From an uncultured Oscillibacter sp. (GTDB lineage Bacteria; Bacillota; Clostridia; Oscillospirales; Oscillospiraceae): 8,106 nt of DNA. The notes beneath the pieces are model-generated. The model saw only the letters and a program-made list of their open reading frames with translations. It searched no databases and was not told the DNA's origin. The position numbers and the translations under genes were made by a program. Below are positions 1 to 5,816 of the stretch, piece by piece (positions within the stretch are counted from its first letter, which is position 1; every line of letters starts with the position of its first letter). The stretch is from assembly GCF_910584465.1 (NCBI RefSeq), contig NZ_CAJUBK010000080.1, positions 1 through 8,106 of the forward strand, read 5' to 3'.

Positions 1-900
1 CTGGAGCACACCGGGGCGAAGACCGCCGTGGTGGGCCTCTCCGGCGGGCTGGACTCCACGCTGGCGGTGCTGATCACGGGCCTTGCCATGAAGCTGCTGG
101 ACCGGCCCATGACGGACATCGTCGCCGTCACCATGCCCTGCTTCGGCACCACGGACCGCACGCGCAACAACGCCGTGATCCTGGCCGAGCAGATGGGGAC
201 CACCCTGCGGACGGTGGACATCGCCGCCTCGGTCCGCAGCCACTTCCGGGACATCGGCCACGACCCGGAGGACCATTCCGTCACCTATGAGAACGCCCAG
301 GCCCGGGAGCGGACCCAGGTCCTGATGGACATCGCCAACGCCAGCGGCGGCCTGGTCATCGGCACCGGGGACCTCAGCGAGCTGGCCCTGGGCTGGTGCA
401 CCTACAACGGCGACCACATGAGCATGTACGGCGTCAACGCCTCCATCCCCAAGACCCTGGTGCGCCACCTGGTGCGCTACCTCTCCCGGGACGGGGAGGA
501 GCCGGAGCTCCACGACGTGCTGGAGGACATCCTGGACACCCCGGTGTCCCCGGAGCTGCTGCCCGCCGTCCAGGGGGAGATCAGCCAGCGGACGGAGGAC
601 CTGGTGGGGCCCTATGAGCTCCATGACTTCTTTTTGTATCACGTCATCCGCTGGGGCTTCGCCCCGGGCAAGATCTTCCGCCTGGCCCAGCACGCCCTGG
701 GGCGCAAGTACGGCCGGGAGGTCATCCTGAAGTGGCTGAGGTCCTTCTACCGCCGCTTCTTCTCCCAGCAGTTCAAGCGGGACTGCCTCCCCGACGGGCC
801 GAAGATCGGCACGGTGTCCCTCTCCCCCCGGGGGGACTGGCGGATGCCCAGCGACGCCCAGGCCGCGCTGTGGCTGGCGGAGGTGGAGGCGCTGCGATGA
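1..900 (+). CDS. nadE: NAD(+) synthetase, glutamine-dependent type, 3' part (5' end outside window)
   Basis: The reading frame is open from base 1, so the gene starts upstream; 299 C-terminal residues plus TGA are visible. They form the ATP-pyrophosphatase synthetase domain that amidates deamido-NAD to NAD in the cytoplasm. The PP-loop SGGLDS is encoded at 40-57. Further family blocks are TMPCFGTT-like sequence near 130-150, YENAQARERTQ near 286-318 and GTGDLSELALGW at 361-396, then NGDHMSMYGVN and the closing HDFFLYHVIRWGFAPGKI stretch. These match the long (about 640-residue) class, which carries an N-terminal nitrilase-like glutaminase domain; that domain would lie upstream and cannot be confirmed here. 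A GTG at 28 could be read as a start but sits just before the PP-loop inside the conserved domain, so it is not the true start. The stop overlaps the next start as ATGA (897-900), so the two genes are probably cotranscribed and translationally coupled. Confidence 0.95.
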   Translation: MEHTGAKTAVVGLSGGLDSTLAVLITGLAMKLLDRPMTDIVAVTMPCFGTTDRTRNNAVILAEQMGTTLRTVDIAASVRSHFRDIGHDPEDHSVTYENAQARERTQVLMDIANASGGLVIGTGDLSELALGWCTYNGDHMSMYGVNASIPKTLVRHLVRYLSRDGEEPELHDVLEDILDTPVSPELLPAVQGEISQRTEDLVGPYELHDFFLYHVIRWGFAPGKIFRLAQHALGRKYGREVILKWLRSFYRRFFSQQFKRDCLPDGPKIGTVSLSPRGDWRMPSDAQAALWLAEVEALR

Positions 901-2189
901 GGGCGCGCCGCGGCGCGTGGTGCCTGGCCTGCCTCCTGCTGGTCCTCACCGCCTGCGGCGGGGAGATGGTGCCCCCCGCGCCGGGGGGGCCGGAGATCCC
1001 CCCGGTGGAGGGCGCCCAAGATCCGTCGGAGCTCCCCGGGGAGGACGGGGAGGCCGGAGGAGACGGAGAGACCGGAGAGGATGAGGAGCCGGCGGGGCCC
1101 GTGGAGGCGGCCCTGCGGGAGGAGCTGGAGGGCATGAGCCTGGAGGCCAAGGTGGGCCAGCTCTTCTTCGTCCGCTGCCCGGCGGAGAACGCCGTGGAGG
1201 ACGTGCTGACCTACCACCTGGGGGGATACATCCTCTTTGGCCGGGACACCCAGGATGTGACGGCCAACGGATTGATCCAGGCCATCGCCTCCTATCAGGG
1301 GGCGGCGGCACGTCAGGACACGGCCATCCCCCTGCTCATCGGCGTGGACGAGGAGGGCGGCACGGTGGTCCGGGTCAGCTCCAACCCCAAGCTCCGGGAC
1401 AAGAAGTTCTCCAGCCCCCGGAAGCTCTGGCAGCAGGGGGAGGACGGGCTCCTGGCGGTGGAGGCGGAGGCCCGGGAGAGGTCCATCCTCCTGAAGGCCC
1501 TGGGCTTCAACGTGGATCTGGCCCCGGTGGCGGACGTCTCCCAGGACCCGGGGGACTTCATCTATGACCGCACCATCGGCGAAGACGCCCAGGCGGTCAG
1601 CGCCTATGTCCAGCGGGTGGTGGAGGTCCAGTCCCGCTGCGGGCTGGGCAGCGTTTTGAAGCACTTCCCCGGCTACGGGGACAACGAGGACACCCATACC
1701 GGCGCGGCCGTGGACAGCCGGCCGGTCGAGACCTTCCTGGAGCGGGACTTCCTCCCCTTCCAGGCGGGCTTCGCCGCGGGGGCGGCCTCCCCGCCTATGC
1801 CCGCTGTGCTGGTGAGCCACAACATCGTGGAGTGCATGGACCCGGAGCTCCCCGCCTCCCTCTCGCCGGAGGTCCACCGCGTCCTCCGGGAGGACCTGGG
1901 CTTCGGCGGCGTGGTCATGACGGACGATCTGGCCATGGAGGCGGTGTCCAGATACGCGGTGGGCGGGGACGCGGCGGTGCTGTCCCTCCAGACCGGGAAC
2001 GACCTGGTGGTGACCTCGGACTACCGCACCCAGATCCCCCGGGCGATCCAGGCCGTGAAGGACGGGACGCTGGAGGAGGGGCGGATCGACGAAGCCTGCC
2101 TCCGGGTCCTGCGGTGGAAGGTGGAGCTGGGCCTCCTGGAGCTGACGGAGGATGGGGGCCTGGGGCCCGCAGGGGCCCTCCGGGGCTGA
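897..2189 (+). CDS. nagZ: Lipoprotein glycoside hydrolase family 3, beta-N-acetylhexosaminidase (NagZ-like)
   Basis: A 430-residue protein. The start is the ATG at 897 that overlaps the nadE stop; GGAGG at 885-889 lies 7 bases upstream. Residues 1-20 are a lipoprotein signal: Arg at 2, 4 and 5, a hydrophobic core, and lipobox L17-T-A-C20. A Pro/Gly/Glu/Asp-rich linker follows (about 21-69), then the GH3 barrel. Seen motifs are GVDEEGGTVVR (149-159) and KHFPGYGD (255-262) leading to D265-T-H267, the Asp-His pair that marks NagZ-type enzymes. VMTDDLAM (340-347) supplies the likely nucleophile D343. Known NagZ enzymes remove N-acetylglucosamine from muropeptides or wall fragments, and the Bacillus subtilis form is also a lipoprotein, so action on the outer face of the membrane is inferred. 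The first glycine-rich loop reads EEGGT rather than the more usual QEGGR. The length fits a single-domain NagZ plus linker. Another beta-hexosaminide substrate is possible. Confidence 0.88.
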   Translation: MRARRGAWCLACLLLVLTACGGEMVPPAPGGPEIPPVEGAQDPSELPGEDGEAGGDGETGEDEEPAGPVEAALREELEGMSLEAKVGQLFFVRCPAENAVEDVLTYHLGGYILFGRDTQDVTANGLIQAIASYQGAAARQDTAIPLLIGVDEEGGTVVRVSSNPKLRDKKFSSPRKLWQQGEDGLLAVEAEARERSILLKALGFNVDLAPVADVSQDPGDFIYDRTIGEDAQAVSAYVQRVVEVQSRCGLGSVLKHFPGYGDNEDTHTGAAVDSRPVETFLERDFLPFQAGFAAGAASPPMPAVLVSHNIVECMDPELPASLSPEVHRVLREDLGFGGVVMTDDLAMEAVSRYAVGGDAAVLSLQTGNDLVVTSDYRTQIPRAIQAVKDGTLEEGRIDEACLRVLRWKVELGLLELTEDGGLGPAGALRG

Positions 2190-2270
2190 GGTGGGCGCAC
2201 CAGGGAGCCTGTGGGGCCGGGCCCGCTCGGGGGCCTTGGCCTGCACGATCTTAGGAAGGAGGATGGAGAC
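2190..2270 (+). other. 81-base intergenic gap upstream of the AlaX-like gene
   Basis: This gap separates the glycosidase stop from the next start. It is very GC-rich with several GGGCCC/GGGGCC blocks that could fold locally, but no hairpin followed by a T-run was found, so a terminator is not supported and read-through is likely. No convincing -35/-10 pair was recognised. The only clear element is the ribosome binding site at its 3' end. It is too short for a T-box leader. Confidence 0.5.
2253..2262 (+). promoter_or_regulatory. Ribosome binding site fixing the AlaX-like start
   Basis: AGGAAGGAGG is a near-perfect anti-16S match ending 8 bases before the ATG at 2271. It decides the start against a possible GTG at 2211, which would add 20 residues of unconserved leader, and against the out-of-frame ATG at 2263. 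Confidence 0.85.
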
Positions 2271-3434
2271 ATGGGGACGGAGAAACTTTACTACGACGAC
2301 CCTTTTTTGAAGACCTTCCCCGCCGCGGTCCTGCGCTGCGAGGAGGCGAAGGGGGCCTGGAAGGTGGTCCTGGACCGGACGGCCTTCTACCCCGAGGGCG
2401 GGGGCCAGCCCGCCGACCATGGGATCTTGCGGACCGCCGCCGGGGAAGAGGTCCCGGTGACGGACGTCCACGAGCGGGACGGCGAGATCCTGCACACCTG
2501 CGCCGCCCCGCTGGAGGCCGGGGAGGCCGTCTCCGGATCGATCGACTGGCCCCGCCGCTTCGACCATATGCAGCAGCACTCCGGGGAGCATATCCTCAGC
2601 GGCATCCTCTGCCGGCTCCATCACTGCAGCAACGTGGGCTTCCACCTGGGGGCGGAGACCGTCACCATCGACTATGACGCGGACATCAGCTGGGAGGAGG
2701 CTCTGGAGGCGGAGCGCCTGGCCAACGAGGCCGTCTGGGCCGACGCCCCGGTAGAGGTCTCCTATCCCCCGCCGGGGGCCCTGGCGGCCCTGGAGTACCG
2801 GAGCAAGAAAGAGCTGACGGGGAAGGTCCGCATCGTCGAGTTCCCTGAGGCGGACCGCTGCGCCTGCTGCGGCACCCATGTCCTCCGGGCGGGGCAGGTG
2901 GGCCTCGTCAAGATCCTCTCCTGCCAGCGGTTCCGGGAGGGCGTGCGGATGGAGATCCTCTGCGGCGCCCGGGCCCTGCGGTATCTCTCCCGCGTCTATG
3001 ACGAGGCCCGCGCCGCGGGGCAGCGCCTCAGCGTGAAGCCCCTGGAGGTCCTGGCCGCCGTGGGGCGGCTGGAGGGGGAGCTGGCCGCCGCAAAGGAACG
3101 CATCGCCGATCTGGAGCAGACGGCCTTCGCCGCCATCGCGGCGGAGCAGGAGGGCCGGGGGGACGTGCTGGTGTTCCAGGGCCCCATGCGCCCGGACAGC
3201 CTGCGCCGCCTGGCGGACGCCGTGGGGAAGCGCTGCGGCGGTCTGGCGGCGGTGTTCTCCGGGGGAGGGGAGGCGTGGTCCTATGCCCTGGTCCGGGCCG
3301 ACGGGTCGGACGTCGCCCCCCTGGTGAAGGAGCTGAACGGGGCCCTCCAGGGCCGGGGCGGAGGCCGGAAGGGCTTCGCCCAGGGCAGCGTCCACGCATC
3401 GCAGGAGGACATCCGGCGCTTTTTTGGGAGGTGA
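2271..3434 (+). CDS. Alanyl-tRNA editing protein, AlaX-like with DHHA1 domain
   Basis: A 387-residue cytoplasmic protein related to the editing and C-terminal parts of alanyl-tRNA synthetase, with no aminoacylation domain. Family members hydrolyse mischarged Ser- or Gly-tRNA(Ala) in trans. The N-terminal beta-barrel motif LDRTAFYPEGGGQPADHG is at about 34-51. The zinc-binding editing site is H103-S-G-E-H107, with the CGGTH-like block C199-C-G-T-H203 supplying the other two ligands. A Leu/Glu/Ala-rich coiled-coil-like linker spans about 255-292. The C-terminal DHHA1 domain carries GGGRKGFAQGS (363-373), equivalent to the GGRxxxAQG signature of alanyl-tRNA synthetase. The length suits the long AlaX forms of Clostridia. 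All four metal ligands are present, so an active enzyme is expected; whether it prefers Ser or Gly cannot be told from the sequence. The next gene begins 4 bases after the stop. Confidence 0.92.
   Translation: MGTEKLYYDDPFLKTFPAAVLRCEEAKGAWKVVLDRTAFYPEGGGQPADHGILRTAAGEEVPVTDVHERDGEILHTCAAPLEAGEAVSGSIDWPRRFDHMQQHSGEHILSGILCRLHHCSNVGFHLGAETVTIDYDADISWEEALEAERLANEAVWADAPVEVSYPPPGALAALEYRSKKELTGKVRIVEFPEADRCACCGTHVLRAGQVGLVKILSCQRFREGVRMEILCGARALRYLSRVYDEARAAGQRLSVKPLEVLAAVGRLEGELAAAKERIADLEQTAFAAIAAEQEGRGDVLVFQGPMRPDSLRRLADAVGKRCGGLAAVFSGGGEAWSYALVRADGSDVAPLVKELNGALQGRGGGRKGFAQGSVHASQEDIRRFFGR
3427..3431 (+). promoter_or_regulatory. Ribosome binding site of the small downstream gene, next to the AlaX-like stop
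   Basis: GGAGG lies 7 bases before the ATG at 3439, and its last base directly precedes the TGA stop at 3432-3434 of the upstream gene. This favours the ATG at 3439 over a TTG at 3424, which would precede the ribosome binding site itself. The arrangement implies coupled translation. Confidence 0.75.
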
Positions 3435-3438
3435 CGCC

Positions 3439-3753
3439 ATGCAGTATGTACTGCTCGAATGGGACCACGACCTGGACGACGAGCCCTATCGGATCTACTC
3501 GGAGCTGGACGGCAGCCGCCGGGAGACCCGCCGGGTGGAGTTCTACCGGAACGGGCTCTCCTTCTCCTACGGCGGCGAACGAGGCGGCGAGGGGGCCCTG
3601 GCGCCGGAGCCCTTCCCCGAGGATCTGCGGGCCCTGCGCCCGGCGGGGGAGGAGGGGAGCTCCCATGCCCAGAGCATCCCGGCCGGCCTGTTCCACGAGA
3701 TCTGGGCCCAGGCCCAGGAGCGGCCCGACGGCTTCCTGGGCATGTTCTTCTGA
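3439..3753 (+). CDS. Small protein resembling the DUF6881 family, function unknown
   Basis: A 104-residue protein beginning MQYVLLEWDHDLDDEPYRIY. From memory, the pattern WxHDxxDEPxxxYSElD (about 8-24), then ETRRVEFYRNG (about 28-38), then a Pro/Glu stretch and a final FHEIWAQA (about 86-93), matches DUF6881 proteins, which have no established activity. There is no signal peptide, membrane segment or cysteine, so it is probably cytoplasmic. It is acidic with Trp and Tyr at fixed spacing, like a compact beta-rich fold. It follows the AlaX-like gene by 4 bases and precedes the terminator, so it is the last gene of that transcript. Position alone does not prove a link to tRNA editing. The gene is well supported by its ribosome binding site and placement; the family name is moderately sure. 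Confidence 0.78.
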   Translation: MQYVLLEWDHDLDDEPYRIYSELDGSRRETRRVEFYRNGLSFSYGGERGGEGALAPEPFPEDLRALRPAGEEGSSHAQSIPAGLFHEIWAQAQERPDGFLGMFF

Positions 3754-3807
3754 GCGCGGGAAGGCCCCGCCGTCGAGAGACGGCGGGGCCTTCCCAGCGC
3801 GTTTTTT
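3754..3807 (+). terminator. Strong intrinsic terminator between converging genes
   Basis: A 17-bp perfect GC-rich stem (3758-3774 with 3779-3795) is closed by a GAGA tetraloop (3775-3778) of the GNRA class. GCGC at 3754-3757 can pair with GCGC at 3797-3800 around one bulged A (3796). A T6 tract (3802-3807) follows on the + strand. The stem starts immediately after the TGA of the small gene, so it ends the AlaX-like/small-gene transcript. On the - strand the same hairpin follows the LTA-synthase-like stop, but no T-run follows it there, so termination in that direction would be weaker or need Rho. Confidence 0.93.
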
Positions 3808-5765
3808 CATGTCCCGGGAGGCCGGTCCATCTGCTCCGTGATGAACTGCTTCCCATACACGGCGTCATAGATCACCGCGTCCCGGAGCTCCAGCAGCTCC
3901 AGGGCCTCGGGGCCGAGCTCCGCGTCCTCCCGGCCGGAGCTGGGGCGTCCCTGGCCGTCCACGAAGTAGAGGTCCGTCTGGGTGAGGCAGACCTCCCGGA
4001 CCTTCCCCAGCAGCGCCCAGTACCGGGACACCGGCTGTCCCGTCAGCTCCAGGAGCTGGGGGCCAAGGGCGGTGACGCTGCTCTCCGCGCGCGTCCCCGC
4101 CTGTCCGGCCAGCAGGGCCGGGTCGTTGGCCCAGATCAGGTAGTCCGTGGAGAACAGCTCGCAGACCTCCTCCGGGGTCCAGCTCTGGGTATCGTTCTCC
4201 GGGCACATGCCCAGGAGGGTGTACACCGTGTCCCCGCCGGGCATGAAGAGGTTGGGCCGGTGGTCCCCGAAGAAGACCACGATGGTGGGCTCCTCAATCC
4301 CCCGCAGGGCGTCCGTCAGCTCGCCCAGGGCCTGGTCCGCCCGGGTGATGCCCTCCAGCATGACCCGGATGACGTCCCGCTGGGCCGGCGTGAAGTCCTC
4401 GGCGATCAGGGGGATCTGGCAGGCGTAGTTGAACTTCTCCGGATCGAAGGGCTGGTGGTTCTCCATGGAGATGCCGTAGAGGAAGGCCCGTTTGCCCTGG
4501 CGGCGGATGGCCTCCATCCGCTCCAGCATCCCCTGGAAGAGGTAGCCGTCCCGCATGTAGTACCCGCCGTAGACACCGCCCTCCCGCTGGATGCCCATCT
4601 GCCGGATGTCCTCGGAGAAATAGAGGTCCTGGAACCCCATCAGGGGATAGGTGACGGTGCGGTTGTAGAGCGAATCGTCGAAGGCGTGGAGCATCTCCGC
4701 GGTATAGCAGCCGGAGGCGGTGTATTGCTCCGCCAGGGAGCCGAAGCGCTCGTAGACGGCGTCGTCCTGGAAGCAGAGGTTCGCCCCCGGCGGCAGGTCC
4801 AGGCCGTTCAGCCCATAGAGCATGGACATCTCGATGTATCCGGTGCCGTATCCCAGGTAGTGGCTGTGGAAGGTCCCGCTGATGCCCTCGGCCTCCAGAG
4901 CGTGGAAGTTCTCCAGCGGGTCGCCGCCGTACCGGAGCACCGGCAGGCGGGTGAGGTCGTAGAAGGACTCGGAGAGGATGAAGAGGATGTTGGGCGCCTC
5001 CGCCGTCCCGGGAGGCCCCTCCCCCAAAATCTCGTCCACCCGCTCCAAAAGCTCCAGCATGCGCCCCTCGCTGTAGCCCTCCGGAGGCGTCTTGGGTTGG
5101 GGGAACGCGTCCCGCCAGAGGGCCAGGGTCAGCCCGTGGAGGCCGTGGTTCTCCGCGGCGTCCATCCGGGTGTAGAAGTCCACCCCCAGCCAGCCGCCGA
5201 CCGTCCGGGTCCCCGCTCCGGTGAGGAGCACCCCCGCCAGCGTCAGGGCGAACAGGCAGGACCGGGCCCGTGCGGCCCCCTCCAGGGCGGTGAGCCTCCG
5301 CGTCAGGAAGAGGAGGACCACGCAGATCAGCAGGGCCGCGCAGGCCATCCAGAAGTCCTCCGGCGGCGTCAGGTCCCCCGCCAGCCCCGCCACGTCCCCC
5401 GCCTGCGCCGCCAGGCCGAAGTCCGCCAGCTCCAGCGGCGTGCCGTTGATGGCGTTTTTGAACCAGTCCACCAGGGCCAGGATCAGGCCGGCCGCCCCCA
5501 CCGGGACGGCGGCGGCCCACAGCCGCCCCGTCAGCGCCCCCAGGACCCCCGTGGGCACGGCCCAGAGCAGGGCGGTCATGGCCAAGTGGCCGGGATGGTC
5601 CCCGGCCCACTCCAGGACGCCGGGCAGGGTCCCCAGGGAGATCCACTGCATGGCGCCCCCCACCGCCAGCCCCATGCAGAGGGCGGCGGCGGCAAAGAGG
5701 CACAGCCGGAGCCATGGGGGCCCGATGGGGCCGCGCCGCTTTTTCAAAAGGATGTGTCGTTTCAT
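3807..5765 (-). CDS. LTA synthase family membrane phosphotransferase (paralogue A)
   Basis: A 652-residue protein. About five N-terminal hydrophobic segments are seen (roughly 20-40, 59-77, 80-100, 136-154 and 166-187), followed by an extracellular alkaline-phosphatase/sulfatase-fold domain. Likely active-site residues, placed by comparison with LtaS, are E266 in ILSESFYD (metal), T308 in LGYGTGYIE (phospho-threonine nucleophile), H437 in MENHQPF (substrate) and D501-H502 in FFGDHRPN (metal). LtaS enzymes transfer glycerol phosphate from phosphatidylglycerol to build lipoteichoic acid; relatives prime the chain or modify glycans, so the exact product is uncertain. ATG at 5765 is preferred to the adjacent GTG at 5768 because GGAAGG lies 8 bases upstream. 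It follows paralogue B on the same strand after 51 bases and shares the YLIWAND stretch near its C-terminus. The stop lies in the terminator's T-tract. Confidence 0.9.
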   Translation of the reverse strand: MKRHILLKKRRGPIGPPWLRLCLFAAAALCMGLAVGGAMQWISLGTLPGVLEWAGDHPGHLAMTALLWAVPTGVLGALTGRLWAAAVPVGAAGLILALVDWFKNAINGTPLELADFGLAAQAGDVAGLAGDLTPPEDFWMACAALLICVVLLFLTRRLTALEGAARARSCLFALTLAGVLLTGAGTRTVGGWLGVDFYTRMDAAENHGLHGLTLALWRDAFPQPKTPPEGYSEGRMLELLERVDEILGEGPPGTAEAPNILFILSESFYDLTRLPVLRYGGDPLENFHALEAEGISGTFHSHYLGYGTGYIEMSMLYGLNGLDLPPGANLCFQDDAVYERFGSLAEQYTASGCYTAEMLHAFDDSLYNRTVTYPLMGFQDLYFSEDIRQMGIQREGGVYGGYYMRDGYLFQGMLERMEAIRRQGKRAFLYGISMENHQPFDPEKFNYACQIPLIAEDFTPAQRDVIRVMLEGITRADQALGELTDALRGIEEPTIVVFFGDHRPNLFMPGGDTVYTLLGMCPENDTQSWTPEEVCELFSTDYLIWANDPALLAGQAGTRAESSVTALGPQLLELTGQPVSRYWALLGKVREVCLTQTDLYFVDGQGRPSSGREDAELGPEALELLELRDAVIYDAVYGKQFITEQMDRPPGT

Positions 5766-5773
5766 CACGTGAG

Positions 5774-5779
5774 CCTTCC
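5774..5779 (-). promoter_or_regulatory. Ribosome binding site of paralogue A
   Basis: Read on the - strand this is GGAAGG, 8 bases before ATG 5765 and only 5 before GTG 5768. The spacing favours the ATG. Confidence 0.6.
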
Positions 5780-5807
5780 GGGGCCGGGGGAGGATCCCCG
5801 CGGCCCC
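5780..5807 (-). other. Intercistronic GC hairpin between the two LTA-synthase-like genes
   Basis: Seven paired bases (5780-5786 with 5801-5807) continue, past one unpaired base (5800), into four more GC pairs (5787-5790 with 5796-5799) around a five-base loop. In the - strand transcript it sits just after the upstream stop and directly before the ribosome binding site of paralogue A. No T-run follows, so it is not a standard terminator. It could be an RNA-stability or attenuation element, or chance in GC-rich DNA. Confidence 0.4.
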
Positions 5808-5816
5808 GCCTTTTCG

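Noticed and set aside
732..896. A 55-codon upstream extension of the NagZ-like frame.
   Set aside because: It would lie inside nadE and remove the signal peptide from the N-terminus. The ATG at 897 has a ribosome binding site and gives a proper lipobox.
2151..2250. GC-rich self-complementary blocks around the end of the glycosidase gene, considered as a terminator.
   Set aside because: No T-run follows any candidate stem, and the blocks are short GGGCCC-type palindromes expected by chance at this base composition.
747..3440. An 897-codon open frame on the - strand opposite nadE, the glycosidase and the AlaX-like gene.
   Set aside because: It runs across three well-supported genes and their intergenic gap, with Pro/Gly/Arg/His-rich sequence and no motif. 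It is a GC-bias artefact.
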